A stretch of DNA of 64,000 nt from Microbulbifer sp. TB1203 (GTDB taxonomy: Bacteria > Pseudomonadota > Gammaproteobacteria > Pseudomonadales > Cellvibrionaceae), in assembly GCF_030997045.1 (NCBI RefSeq), contig NZ_CP116899.1:3000001-3064000 (forward strand), given 5' to 3'. Of the stretch, positions 44,868-54,269 are shown piece by piece. The notes under the pieces were generated by a model. That model was not told where the DNA came from. It saw only the letters and a list, made by a program, of their open reading frames with translations, and made no database searches. Every line of letters starts with the position of its first letter. The first letter of the stretch is position 1. The position numbers and the translations under genes were made by a program.

Positions 44868-47447
44868 ATGCTGGAAGCTTCCCGGTGGCGTCGTCTCACA
44901 CTGGCGATTGCACAAATTTCACGCCCGCGCTCGCTCGCCATCGGTCTGATAGCCGCACAACCGCTGTGGGGGCAGGCCGCCGAAGCCGAGCCGCCCGCAG
45001 CGGGCGACTACAACCCCTACCTCTATCTCGACTGGCTGCCCCGCTGGCAGCTGACGCCTGAGCAGCGCGCGGCCATGCCGGCGGTCTGCTCCGGCGCTTT
45101 CGTGGCGCCGCCCCGCGACTATCACGACGCGAACCTGCTACCGGACGAGGCCCCGCTGCGCGCCACTGCGGACGAATCCGAGTGGCTCGACGACGGTACC
45201 GCACGGCTGCGCGGCAACGTGCATATCACCCAGGGCTACCGCCAGTTGTTCGCCGACCGGGTGGATGTGAACCGCAACGAGAACACCGCCTACCTGAGCG
45301 GCGCCATCGAGATGCGCGAGCCCAACCTGCTTGTGCGCGGTGTGGCGGCGGAGGTGCACACCGACAGCGAGGCGGCGGCGATCGAGGATGCCACCTACGT
45401 GATCCACGACGACTTCGTTCACGGCGCCGCCCGCCACGCCGCCCGCGAGGCCAGCGGCGAGTTGACCCTGACCGAGGGCAGCTATACCCGCTGCGAGCCC
45501 GGCGAGGAAATCTGGCGCGTCAGCGGCGGCGAGATCACCATCGACAATGTGGAGCGTCAAGGAGTGGCGCGGGACGTGCGCCTGGAGATTCTCGACGTAC
45601 CGGTATTTTACTTCCCCTACCTGCGCTTTCCGGTGGGAGACGCGCGGCTGTCCGGGCTGCTGTTCCCGAGCATCAGCAACAGCGACGAGAACGGCTGGGA
45701 TATCGCCGTTCCCTACTACTGGAACATCGCCCCGCAGATGGACGCCACCATAGTGCCCCGCTATATCGAGCACCGGGGCACTGGGGCGGAACTCGAAGTG
45801 CGCCACCTGAGCACACTGTTCAACACCGAACTGCGCATGGCCGGTCTGCCGGACGATAAGGGCGGCGACGATGAGGATAAGCGCAAACTGATCGAGGAGG
45901 GCTTCCCCGAAGACTTGGTCAACCCCTCCAAAGGAGAGGACCGCTGGCTGGTCAACTTCGAGCAGCAGGGCGGCAGCGGCGGCCCCTGGCGCACCGATAT
46001 CGACTACACCAGAGTGAGCGATCCGGACTACTTCCGCGACCTGGATACCGCCAACCTGAGCGTCTCCGCGGAAAGGCAGGTCAACCAGAGGGTGCAGGGC
46101 AGCCTCACCGGCGAGCACTGGCAGGCGACCCTGCGCGGGCAGGATTACCAGTTGCTGGAAAAGGACAGGTTCGACACCTACGCCCAGCTGCCGCGCCTGG
46201 ATGTGGACGGCGACTACCAGTGGGGCGACTGGCTGCTGGCGATGGACCACGAAGTCGTCAGTTGGGACCACGAGCCCACCCAGACGATCCAGTTTATCCG
46301 GGACACAGGGGACCCGGACAGCATCACCGAGCGGACCAGCAACTTCGTCACCGGCGAACGATTCCGCGTGGACTACGAACTGGACTGGGACAAGCAGTGG
46401 CTGTGGGGCTATTTCAAGCCGGGATTGGCGGCCCGCTACCTCTCCTACCGCCTGGACGACCAGTTCCTCAACCCGGAGAGCAGCAACTCGCCGGAGGCCT
46501 CCGCCGGCCAGTTTACCCTGGATACCGGTCTTTTCTTCGAGCGCGATGGCAACGCCTTCGGCCGCGATTATGTGCAGACCCTGGAGCCGCGCCTGTTCAC
46601 CCTGGTCAGCTCCACCGCGGACCAGAAGGATTTTTTCAACGTCAGCCAGAGCCCCTCTGACGGCGGCAACGACCTGTTGTTCGATACCTCGCTGTTCACC
46701 TTCAGTTACGACCAGCTGTTCCGCGACAGCCGCTTTACCGGCAACGACCGCATCGACGACGCCGACCGGGTGGCCTTCGGCCTGACCAGCCGCCTGATAG
46801 ATCCCTCGAGCGGCCGCGACCTGCTCACCGCCAGCGTCGGGCAGATCTTCTATTCGAATGACACGCGCATCGATCGCGCTGAGATAATAGAGGATGCGGC
46901 GCCCCGCTCGGAATTCGCCGCGCGCCTGGAGAGCCGCCCCATCCAGTACCTGCGCATCGGCAGCGAACTGATCTACGACGACACAGAGGGCGACCTCAAC
47001 CGCGGCAACTTCAGCCTGCGCTACCTGGACGACGACTTCCGCTTATTCAACCTGGGCTACCGCTACCTGCGCCGCGAGAGGTTTGAAGACAGCAGCGGCC
47101 AGTTGCTCCGGGGCCCAATCGAGCAGGCGGACGCCTCCGCCGTCGTGCCAATCAACACCAATACCTCCATACTGGCACGGGCCAACTACGATATAACCTT
47201 TGATCGGGAACTGGAGTACCTGGCCGGTATCGAATACGACAGCTGCTGCTATCGCGCCCGCCTGGTGTGGCGCCGCACGCTGGACAACGATCTGGCGGAT
47301 GTAGTCACCCCGGAAGAACTGGAATACGACGAAGGGATCTATCTTGAAGTACAACTGAAGGGCCTCGCCGGCCTGGGCACCACGGTCACCCGTATGCTCA
47401 GCCAGGGCATCCCCAACTTTGACCAGAGAGAAGTACTGAAACAGTGA
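44868..47447 (+). CDS. lptD: LPS-assembly protein LptD
   Basis: Outer-membrane beta-barrel that inserts lipopolysaccharide with LptE. ATG 44868 gives 859 aa with an N-terminal hydrophobic segment, the OstA-like jellyroll (about 100-230, ARLRGNVHITQGYRQLFADR) and a C-terminal barrel. The four structurally important cysteines are visible: PAVCSGAF (Cys74), YTRCEPG, and the CC pair in EYDSCCYRARLVW. surA overlaps its end by four bases. The signal peptide is longer than usual; cleavage after GQAAEA is plausible. Confidence 0.95.
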   Translation: MLEASRWRRLTLAIAQISRPRSLAIGLIAAQPLWGQAAEAEPPAAGDYNPYLYLDWLPRWQLTPEQRAAMPAVCSGAFVAPPRDYHDANLLPDEAPLRATADESEWLDDGTARLRGNVHITQGYRQLFADRVDVNRNENTAYLSGAIEMREPNLLVRGVAAEVHTDSEAAAIEDATYVIHDDFVHGAARHAAREASGELTLTEGSYTRCEPGEEIWRVSGGEITIDNVERQGVARDVRLEILDVPVFYFPYLRFPVGDARLSGLLFPSISNSDENGWDIAVPYYWNIAPQMDATIVPRYIEHRGTGAELEVRHLSTLFNTELRMAGLPDDKGGDDEDKRKLIEEGFPEDLVNPSKGEDRWLVNFEQQGGSGGPWRTDIDYTRVSDPDYFRDLDTANLSVSAERQVNQRVQGSLTGEHWQATLRGQDYQLLEKDRFDTYAQLPRLDVDGDYQWGDWLLAMDHEVVSWDHEPTQTIQFIRDTGDPDSITERTSNFVTGERFRVDYELDWDKQWLWGYFKPGLAARYLSYRLDDQFLNPESSNSPEASAGQFTLDTGLFFERDGNAFGRDYVQTLEPRLFTLVSSTADQKDFFNVSQSPSDGGNDLLFDTSLFTFSYDQLFRDSRFTGNDRIDDADRVAFGLTSRLIDPSSGRDLLTASVGQIFYSNDTRIDRAEIIEDAAPRSEFAARLESRPIQYLRIGSELIYDDTEGDLNRGNFSLRYLDDDFRLFNLGYRYLRRERFEDSSGQLLRGPIEQADASAVVPINTNTSILARANYDITFDRELEYLAGIEYDSCCYRARLVWRRTLDNDLADVVTPEELEYDEGIYLEVQLKGLAGLGTTVTRMLSQGIPNFDQREVLKQ

Positions 47448-48790
47448 TGAGAATAACGAGTAAGTTTATGGCCGCACGAGCCCTGCTGGCACTGGTGGCC
47501 ACCTTCACACTGACCACCGGCACCGCCCACGGCCAGGTGCAGGCACTCGACCGCGTGGTCGCGGTGGTGGACGACGATGTAGTGATGGCCAGCGAGTTGC
47601 AACAGCGCCTCAGCACCATCGTCGCGCAGATTCAGGCGCAACAGGTACAGGCGCCGCCGATGGATATCCTGCGCCGCCAGGTGCTGGAGCAGTTGATCGT
47701 CGAGCGGCTGATGCTGCAGATGGCCAACCGCGCCGGAGTCACCGTGTCCGAAGCGGAGTTGGATCAGGCGATCGCCCGGGTGCAACAGAATATGGGCGCG
47801 AGCCCGGAAGAGTTTCGCGAAAGCCTGGAGGCGGACGGCCTGTCCATGAAAGCCTTCCGCCAGCAGATCCGCCAGGAGCTGCTGATCCGCCGGGTGGAAC
47901 AAGGCAGTGTCAACCGCCGCATCCAGATCACCGACCAGGACATCGACAACTTCCTGCGCTCCAAAGAGGGCGAGTTCTGGAAATCCCCCCAGTACGAACT
48001 GGGCCACATCCTGATCCCGGTCAACTCCAGCGCGCCCGCCAACGAAGTGACCGAGGCCCGCGAAAAAGCCGAACAACTGGCCCGGCAGGCCACTGAGGGC
48101 GCCGATTTCCGCCGCCTGGCGATCGCCAACTCCGCCGGCCAGAATGCTCTCTCCGGCGGCGACCTGGGCTGGCGCAAAACCGTGGAACTGCCCACCCTGT
48201 TCGCCGACGCACTGGACGGGCTGGAAGTGGGCGATGTCACCAAACCTTTCCGCAGCGATGCCGGTTTCCACCTGCTGAAGATCCACGCCCAGCGCGGCTC
48301 TACCGAGCAAGTGGTGGAGCAGACCAAGGTGAGCCATATCCTGATCAAGACCTCCGCCATCGTCAGCGACGACGACGCCTACAACAAGCTGGTCGAACTG
48401 CGCCAGAAGATTCTCGACGGCGCGGACTTCGGCAAGCTGGCGCGGGAGAATTCGGAAGATATCGGCACCATGCTCCAGGGCGGCGACCTGGGCTGGTCCA
48501 CGCCCGGCCAGTTTGTCCCTGAGTTCACCCAGGCCATGGACAACACCCCGGTGGGTGAAGTGAGCATGCCGTTCCGCAGCCAGTTTGGCTGGCATATCCT
48601 GCGCGTGGACGGCCGCCGCAAACAGGACATGACGGATCAGTACATCCGCAACCAGGCCGCCAACCTGCTGCGCAACCGCCGCTATGAGGAAGAGGCGCAA
48701 AACTGGCGCCGCGAGATCCGCGACCAGGCCTTCGTGGATATCAAGCTGCCGGATATGCAGGAAGAGTCCGAGGACTCCGGACAGCAGTAA
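47444..48790 (+). CDS. surA: periplasmic chaperone and peptidyl-prolyl isomerase SurA
   Basis: Escorts outer-membrane proteins, including LptD, to the Bam complex. The 448-aa product has a signal peptide (to about residue 31, TAHGQ), the N-terminal chaperone domain (DRVVAVVDDDVVMASEL), and two parvulin domains (about 175-278 and 290-390; QYELGHILIPV, KVSHILIKTSAIV). It is translationally coupled to lptD. pdxA, rsmA and apaH follow as in E. coli. Confidence 0.96.
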   Translation: MMRITSKFMAARALLALVATFTLTTGTAHGQVQALDRVVAVVDDDVVMASELQQRLSTIVAQIQAQQVQAPPMDILRRQVLEQLIVERLMLQMANRAGVTVSEAELDQAIARVQQNMGASPEEFRESLEADGLSMKAFRQQIRQELLIRRVEQGSVNRRIQITDQDIDNFLRSKEGEFWKSPQYELGHILIPVNSSAPANEVTEAREKAEQLARQATEGADFRRLAIANSAGQNALSGGDLGWRKTVELPTLFADALDGLEVGDVTKPFRSDAGFHLLKIHAQRGSTEQVVEQTKVSHILIKTSAIVSDDDAYNKLVELRQKILDGADFGKLARENSEDIGTMLQGGDLGWSTPGQFVPEFTQAMDNTPVGEVSMPFRSQFGWHILRVDGRRKQDMTDQYIRNQAANLLRNRRYEEEAQNWRREIRDQAFVDIKLPDMQEESEDSGQQ

Positions 48791-48876
48791 CCCATCGGAT
48801 CGCGGAGCTATTGATCCCGAAGCTCCGCACACCGGCCCCGGGCCGGGCCATGGCCGCGACCAAAGCTGACACAGGC

Positions 48877-49863
48877 ATGATACCCAGAATCGCCCTCACC
48901 CCCGGTGAACCCGCAGGCATAGGCCCGGAGTTGGCCGTCAAACTCGCCGGCTCCGGCAGCCACGCGCAGATAATCGCTATCGCCGCCCCTCAACTGCTCG
49001 AACAGGCTGCCGCCCAACTGCGCCTGCCGCTCCAACTGCTCCCCTTCGATCCGCAGGCGCCCGCCGCCAGCACACCAGCCGGGAGCCTTTATATCCAGCC
49101 GGTGCCAATCCCGCGGCCGGCGCGGCCAGGCCGGCTGGACACCGCCAATGCCACCTATGTGCTGGAAACCCTGCGCACCGCCGCCGAGGGCTGTCTCTCC
49201 CGGCGCTTCGACGCCCTGGTAACCGGTCCGGTACACAAAGGGGTGATCAACGATGCCGGCATCCCGTTCAGCGGCCACACGGAATTTTTCGCCGGACTCG
49301 CCGGCGTCGAGCGGGTGGTGATGATGCTCGCCGCCGACGAACTGCGCGTGGCGCTGGCCACCACCCACCTGCCGCTGCGGGACGTCAGCGCGGCGATCAG
49401 CGGCGAGTCACTGGAACAGGTTCTCACCATCCTGCATCGCGGGCTGCGCGACCAGTTCCGTATCGAGCAACCGCGTATCGGTGTCTGCGGGCTCAACCCC
49501 CACGCCGGCGAGGGCGGCCACCTGGGGCGCGAGGAAATCGATATCATCTCGCCGGCGCTGGACAAACTGCGCGCCCTGGGCATGCAACTGACCGGTCCCC
49601 TGCCCGCGGATACCCTGTTCACCCCACCGCAGCTCGCCCGCTGCGACGCGGTGCTGGCCATGTACCACGACCAGGGGTTGCCGGTGTTAAAATTCAAAGG
49701 GTTTGGGCACGCGGTGAATATCACCCTGGGCCTCCCGTTTATCCGCACCTCAGTGGACCACGGCACCGCACTGGATATCGCCGGCCTGGGCACCGCCCAC
49801 TGCGGCAGCCTGCAAGCCGCACTGGCACAGGCGATCCAACTGGCCGAACTGCGCCACCTTTAA
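48877..49863 (+). CDS. pdxA: 4-hydroxythreonine-4-phosphate dehydrogenase
   Basis: NAD-dependent step of the DXP-dependent pyridoxal phosphate pathway. ATG 48877 gives 328 aa starting MIPRIALTPGEPAGIGPELA; ATG 48850 would add MAATKADTG and neither has a strong ribosome site. Metal and substrate motifs are TGPVHKGVIND, GHTEFFAGL, GLNPHAGEGG and AMYHDQGLPVLKF. Length matches the family. Confidence 0.95.
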   Translation: MIPRIALTPGEPAGIGPELAVKLAGSGSHAQIIAIAAPQLLEQAAAQLRLPLQLLPFDPQAPAASTPAGSLYIQPVPIPRPARPGRLDTANATYVLETLRTAAEGCLSRRFDALVTGPVHKGVINDAGIPFSGHTEFFAGLAGVERVVMMLAADELRVALATTHLPLRDVSAAISGESLEQVLTILHRGLRDQFRIEQPRIGVCGLNPHAGEGGHLGREEIDIISPALDKLRALGMQLTGPLPADTLFTPPQLARCDAVLAMYHDQGLPVLKFKGFGHAVNITLGLPFIRTSVDHGTALDIAGLGTAHCGSLQAALAQAIQLAELRHL

Positions 49864-49878
49864 ATCACAGATTTCTCT

Positions 49879-50694
49879 ATGGACAACTTTTTCCAACACA
49901 AAGCGCGCAAGCGCTTCGGCCAGAATTTCCTGGTGGACGAAAATATTATCGAGCGCATCGTCCGCGCCATCGCCCCCAAGGAGAGCGACAACCTGGTGGA
50001 AATCGGCCCCGGCCAGGGCGCAATTACCCGGCTGCTGCTCCAGCGCTGCCCTTCGCTTACCGCGGTGGAATTGGACCGGGACCTGATCCCGATGCTGAAG
50101 TTCAAGTTTCGCGACTACCCGGAATTCAACATCATCGAGCAGGATGCGCTCAAATTCGATTTCGGCACACTTGCCGGAGATATCAGGGCCGGCGGCCGTC
50201 CCCTGCGTATCGTCGGCAACCTGCCCTACAACATCTCCACACCGCTGCTGTTTCACCTGCTCAGTTTCCGGGGTGCGGTGCAGGACATGCACTTTATGCT
50301 GCAAAAGGAAGTGGTGGATAGACTCAGTGCCACCCCCGGCAGCAAATCCTATGGCCGCCTCAGTGTAATGGTGCAGTACCACTGCCGCGTACAGGGGCTC
50401 TTTCCGGTGCCGCCGCAATCCTTCCGCCCGGCACCGAAGGTGGAATCCGCAATCGTGCGTCTGGTGCCTCACGCCGCGCCGCCCCACCCGGCAAAAGACG
50501 AGCAACTGCTGGAGCGCATCGTCAACGTGGCTTTCCAGCAGCGCCGTAAAACCCTGCGCAATGCGCTGAAACCTCTGTATCCTGAACTGGACCCGGCACA
50601 ACTGCCGGTGGATGCGGGGCGCCGGCCCGAAACTCTGAGCGTACAGGAATTTGTACAACTGGCGGATTACTGCGAGACATTGACTAAGGACTGA
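49879..50694 (+). CDS. rsmA: 16S rRNA dimethyladenosine transferase RsmA (KsgA)
   Basis: Dimethylates two adjacent adenosines near the 3' end of 16S rRNA. The 271-aa product has FGQNFLVDENIIERIVRAI, the SAM loop EIGPGQGAITRLLL and the catalytic NLPYNISTPLLF. It follows pdxA by 15 bases. apaH starts two bases after its stop; the apaG gene usual between them is absent. Confidence 0.97.
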   Translation: MDNFFQHKARKRFGQNFLVDENIIERIVRAIAPKESDNLVEIGPGQGAITRLLLQRCPSLTAVELDRDLIPMLKFKFRDYPEFNIIEQDALKFDFGTLAGDIRAGGRPLRIVGNLPYNISTPLLFHLLSFRGAVQDMHFMLQKEVVDRLSATPGSKSYGRLSVMVQYHCRVQGLFPVPPQSFRPAPKVESAIVRLVPHAAPPHPAKDEQLLERIVNVAFQQRRKTLRNALKPLYPELDPAQLPVDAGRRPETLSVQEFVQLADYCETLTKD

Positions 50695-50696
50695 TC

Positions 50697-51509
50697 TTGG
50701 CCACCTACGCCATCGGCGATATCCAGGGCTGCCTGGAGCCGCTGCAGCAACTGTTGAAAAAAATCCAATTTCGCCCGGACCGCGACAAACTGTGGCTCGC
50801 CGGCGATATGGTGCACCGCGGCCCGGACAGCCTGGGCACCCTTCGTTTTCTCTACGAACACCGCAGCCAGGTCACCGCGGTACTCGGTAACCACGACCTG
50901 CACCTGCTGGCCCTGGCCCACGGCGCCAAGCGCCTGAATGACAAGGAGCACGACCTGGCAAAAATACTGCTCGCCAAGGATGCCGACAAACTGCTCGGCT
51001 GGCTGCAGGGCCTGCCGCTGGCGGTGCACAAAAAGGGCTATACCATGGTGCACGCGGGCATTCCGCCCATCTGGAGCGTCAGCAAAGCCCTGGAACTTTC
51101 CCGCGAAGTACACCGGGCCCTCGCCGACGACGCCATGGCCAAGGCCTACTTTTACGGCATGTACGGCAACGAACCTCACTGCTGGAGCGACCACCTGATC
51201 GGCATCGAGCGGCTGCGCTCCATCACCAACTATTTCACCCGTATGCGCTTCTGCAAGGCCGACGGCACCCTCGACCTGGTCACCAAGCGCGGTCCCCAGG
51301 CGGCCCACGGCGAATTCAAACCCTGGTTCAGCTTCCCCGAGCGCAAGACCCGAAAGGATAAAATCATCTTCGGCCACTGGGCCGCCCTCGAAGGCCGCGC
51401 CGATACCCAAAATGTCTATGCATTGGATACCGGCTGTGTCTGGGGCGGCTATCTCACCGCCATGCGCCTGGGCAGCGAGAAATTTTTCTGCAGCGACTGT
51501 ACCCTTTGA
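50697..51509 (+). CDS. apaH: symmetrical bis(5'-nucleosyl)-tetraphosphatase
   Basis: Splits Ap4A into two ADP and removes Np4-caps from RNA in E. coli. The 270-aa metallophosphatase starts at TTG 50697 (ATYAIGDIQGCLEPL) with AAGGA six bases upstream. The metal motifs GDIQGC, GDMVHRGPDS, GNHDLHLL and the C-terminal ALDTGCVWGG are intact. Confidence 0.96.
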   Translation: MATYAIGDIQGCLEPLQQLLKKIQFRPDRDKLWLAGDMVHRGPDSLGTLRFLYEHRSQVTAVLGNHDLHLLALAHGAKRLNDKEHDLAKILLAKDADKLLGWLQGLPLAVHKKGYTMVHAGIPPIWSVSKALELSREVHRALADDAMAKAYFYGMYGNEPHCWSDHLIGIERLRSITNYFTRMRFCKADGTLDLVTKRGPQAAHGEFKPWFSFPERKTRKDKIIFGHWAALEGRADTQNVYALDTGCVWGGYLTAMRLGSEKFFCSDCTL

Positions 51510-51530
51510 TCGGGACCAGGGCAGGATTGT

Positions 51531-51654
51531 AGGGTAGATAAGCGTCAGCGCATCCACCAACCGGCGGCGGATGTCCCCTGTAGGAGCGGCCGCTGGCTGC
51601 GATAGCGGGCCTAGGGCCCGCAAGCCGAGCTGGAGCTCGGCGCTCCCAGGGAGC
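51531..51654. repeat. REP-like composite repeat upstream of the capA-like gene
   Basis: GTAGGGTAGATAAGCG (51531-51546) and ATCCACC resemble a common proteobacterial intergenic repeat. GTAGGAGCGGCCGCTGGC (51580-51597) starts a REP-like head, followed by hairpins GCGGGCCTAGGGCCCGC and GCCGAGCTGGAGCTCGGC. The same two hairpins occur inverted at 32537-32572. Confidence 0.65.
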
Positions 51655-51677
51655 CAATCCTGCTGGAGGATAAAGCC

Positions 51678-52802
51678 ATGAGCGAAGAGACGGTGCGTCT
51701 GATCCTGGCCGGCGACGTGATGACCGGCCGCGGTGTGGACCAGATACTGCCGCACCCTTCCCCAGCGCAGATCTACGAGCCCTATATGCGCTCGGCGCAG
51801 GGCTATGTAGCGCTCGCCGAACAGCACAGCGGCCCGATCCCCCAACCGGCTGAACCCGCCTACCTCTGGGGCGATGCACTGGCGGCAATGGACGCCCGTG
51901 CCCCTGATTTCAGAATCATCAACCTGGAAACCGCAGTCACTCGCAGCGAGGATTACTGGCCGGGCAAGGGTATCAACTACCGCATGCACCCGGACAATGT
52001 CTCCTGCCTGGAGGCGGCCCGCATCGACGCCTGCGGCCTGGCCAACAACCACGTGCTGGACTGGGGTTACGAGGGGCTGGCGGAGACGGTTGCGACATTG
52101 CGCAACGCGGATATAGAAACCGCCGGCGCCGGGGAAAATTCAATTGCGGCGGGCGCCCCCGCGGTGCTCTCCCATAACAGCCGCAGAGTGCTGTTGTTCG
52201 CCTTCGGGCACCCCAGCAGCGGCGTCCCCGACGAGTGGAGGGCGCGGGCGGACAAACCCGGCGTCAATGTCCTGCAGGATCTGTCGGAGAAGAGCGCACA
52301 ACAGCTGGCCGACGAGGTGGACTGTTATCGCCGCCCGGGGGACCTCACTGTGATGTCCATCCACTGGGGCGGTAACTGGGGCTACCGGATTGCTCAGGCC
52401 CAGCGCGACTTTGCTCACGCATTGATCGACCACACGGGAGTGGACCTGGTTTTCGGGCACTCCTCCCACCATCCCCAGGGCAACGAGATCTACCGCGAAC
52501 GCGCTGTGCTCTACGGCTGCGGGGACCTTATCAACGACTACGAAGGCATCGGCGGCCACGAGGAATACCGGTCACAACTGCGCCTGCTCTACTGCGTCGA
52601 CCTGGACCGGGACAGCGGCGCGCTGCGGCGCCTGGAACTGATTCCGTTTGAAATGTATCGCTTTCGCCTGCGGCGGGTTTCGGCGGAGCAGCGGGAGTGG
52701 CTGCACCGCACCCTGAAACGCGAATGCCGCCGGCTGGGTTCAGAGCTGATAGAGGATCGGGACAGCGGTTCCCTGCTGTTACGCTGGCCAGGGGTGGAAT
52801 AA
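51678..52802 (+). CDS. CapA family metallophosphatase-like protein
   Basis: Protein of the CapA/PgsA superfamily (metallophosphatase fold), 374 aa, without signal peptide. Metal-site motifs are LILAGDVMTGRGVDQ, IINLETAVTR, CGLANNHVLDWGYEGL, VMSIHWGGNWGYRI and FGHSSHHPQG. CapA proteins take part in poly-gamma-glutamate capsule export in Bacillus, but no capB/capC is here and a capsule role is not supported. Convergent with the anti-sigma gene with one base between stops. A hydrolase with unknown substrate is most likely. Confidence 0.85.
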   Translation: MSEETVRLILAGDVMTGRGVDQILPHPSPAQIYEPYMRSAQGYVALAEQHSGPIPQPAEPAYLWGDALAAMDARAPDFRIINLETAVTRSEDYWPGKGINYRMHPDNVSCLEAARIDACGLANNHVLDWGYEGLAETVATLRNADIETAGAGENSIAAGAPAVLSHNSRRVLLFAFGHPSSGVPDEWRARADKPGVNVLQDLSEKSAQQLADEVDCYRRPGDLTVMSIHWGGNWGYRIAQAQRDFAHALIDHTGVDLVFGHSSHHPQGNEIYRERAVLYGCGDLINDYEGIGGHEEYRSQLRLLYCVDLDRDSGALRRLELIPFEMYRFRLRRVSAEQREWLHRTLKRECRRLGSELIEDRDSGSLLLRWPGVE

Positions 52803-52803
52803 A

Positions 52804-53562
52804 TTACATTCTGCTGACCCCGGCGGGCAAAATTTCCTCCTGCATCGGTTGCAGCGCCGGATCGGCAGCGGGAGCCTCGGGGAGAGCGCTGGCGCTGGAA
52901 GTGACAGCCGCCGGTACAGTCAGTTGCCGGCGCAGGAGAACGGCCATAGCGATCAGCCGCGCATCGTTTTCCGGCCCGGTCAGCGCGTAGTGCCTGCCAC
53001 CATCCAGCCATTCCACCATCGCGATGCCACCCGGCGGAACAGTATTGGCAGCGTTGCCGTGTAAGTCGGTCTCATAGAATGTCAGGCTGGTACCATCCGC
53101 GGCGGTAAAATGATACTCCAGTGTGTTCCCGTTCAGGGCAAAGCTCTCATCAACTTGCGGCTGCAGCTCCAGGCCGGCGTAAGCGGGCGCGACCTCCCCT
53201 CCCGGCTGCACTCCCGCCGCTCCCATCCCCGCGGTTACAGGCAGTTGCCCACTGCCGTCCCGCCAAAGCCAGGGCACACTGATTGCCAGCACCAGCAGCG
53301 CGGCCGCCACTCCGACATAGAGTGGAAATCGCCTCTCGCCCGGAAGGGCAAAAGATTCCACCGCCTGCTCGCGGGCGGAAGTGAAAGTGCGGTAAAGCTC
53401 TGCCTCCCGTTTCCAGTAGGCGTGTACGCGATCCGCGTCCTCCGGATTCGCGCGCAGGTGAGCGGCCACCCGGGCACTGTGCCCCCGCGACAACTGTCCG
53501 TCGGCAAATGCACTCAGATCCTCCCGGGTCACACTGCGCTGCTTTTCTCGACGTATCATCAT
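52804..53562 (-). CDS. Anti-sigma factor-like membrane protein
   Basis: Predicted partner of the ECF sigma gene upstream, which it overlaps by four bases. The 252-aa product has a cytosolic N-terminal domain with the pattern EDLSAFADGQLSRG and RVAAHLRANPEDADRVHAYW, one transmembrane helix (about residues 80-98) and a periplasmic C-terminal domain. The zinc cysteines of classic ZAS domains (HxxxCxxC) are missing; HLRANPEDAD occupies that position. It therefore resembles the zinc-free RsiW-like anti-sigma group. The periplasmic signal is unknown. Confidence 0.8.
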   Translation of the reverse strand: MMIRREKQRSVTREDLSAFADGQLSRGHSARVAAHLRANPEDADRVHAYWKREAELYRTFTSAREQAVESFALPGERRFPLYVGVAAALLVLAISVPWLWRDGSGQLPVTAGMGAAGVQPGGEVAPAYAGLELQPQVDESFALNGNTLEYHFTAADGTSLTFYETDLHGNAANTVPPGGIAMVEWLDGGRHYALTGPENDARLIAMAVLLRRQLTVPAAVTSSASALPEAPAADPALQPMQEEILPAGVSRM

Positions 53563-54074
53563 TTGACCCTCCTCAGGTGGGCATCTTCCGCTCTATCCAC
53601 GTCCCGTTCACAGTGCCGGCGCAGGGTTTCCCGCGCCCGCGACACCCGCGAGCGCAAAGTCCCGATATTGATACCCAGGATTTGCGCTGCCTCCTTGTAA
53701 CTGGGGCCTTCCAGCACTATCAACATCAGCGCGGCGCGCTGCTCCGGTGGCAGGATATCGATCGCCGCCACCGCATCACAATATTGCACGTGGGACTCCT
53801 GGCGCGGATCGACGGTCAACGCGGCCCCCGCGTCGGGGGCCGTGGATTCGCGTCTCGCCCGCGCGGATACGCGCTGATTGAGGTAGATATTGTAGAGCAG
53901 CCGGAACAGCCAGGAGCGTATGGCGCCGCTGGTGCGCCAGAGATGCCCCTTGCGCAGCGCCCTCTCCAGGCAATCCTGCAAAAGGTCTTCCGCTTCGGTG
54001 ACATCGCCACACAGGCTGCGCGCATAACGGCGCAGATGGGGAATCTGATCGCAGACTTTTTGTTCAAAACTCAT
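53559..54074 (-). CDS. ECF RNA polymerase sigma factor
   Basis: Sigma-70 factor of the extracytoplasmic-function type, 171 aa. Region 2 (YARSLCGDVTEAEDLLQDCL, IRSWLFRLLYNIYLN) and region 4 (LPPEQRAALMLIVLEGPSYKEAAQ, IGTLRSRVSRARETLRRH) are complete, with no extra domain. The anti-sigma gene is coupled downstream. A GGAACT-N16-TGTT sequence precedes the gene and matches those before the two divergent DUF4168 genes, so it probably activates itself and them. Confidence 0.92.
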   Translation of the reverse strand: MSFEQKVCDQIPHLRRYARSLCGDVTEAEDLLQDCLERALRKGHLWRTSGAIRSWLFRLLYNIYLNQRVSARARRESTAPDAGAALTVDPRQESHVQYCDAVAAIDILPPEQRAALMLIVLEGPSYKEAAQILGINIGTLRSRVSRARETLRRHCERDVDRAEDAHLRRVK

Positions 54075-54110
54075 GGTTGACCGTTATGCGCGTTATTTTC
54101 ACTCAATTTA

Positions 54111-54139
54111 AATAACAGCGGTGGGGGCGAGAAAGTTCC
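54111..54139 (-). promoter_or_regulatory. ECF-type promoter of the sigma gene
   Basis: On the minus strand GGAACT (54139-54134), 16 bases, then TGTTATT (54117-54111). Same -35 and spacing as the promoters of both DUF4168 genes, with TGTT as the shared -10 start. Transcription would begin about 30 bases before the ATG. Confidence 0.6.
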
Positions 54140-54185
54140 ACCGGCAGGCGGAGTTTTCCGAGTTGAACAAACAGACGACCACCAG

Positions 54186-54216
54186 GGAACCCGCCGGTAT
54201 TGGGTGCTGTTTGTAT
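54186..54216 (+). promoter_or_regulatory. ECF-type promoter of the first DUF4168 gene
   Basis: GGAACC (54186-54191), 16 bases, TGTTTGTAT (54208-54216). It aligns without gaps to 54835-54865. Confidence 0.65.
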
Positions 54217-54269
54217 GAGTGGTGACACAACTATTCGCCGTCATGCAAACAAAGTCAGGAGCAACACCG

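Noticed and set aside
52697..52990. Small plus-strand frame overlapping capA and anti-sigma ends
   Set aside because: Overlaps two well-supported genes and has no family signal.
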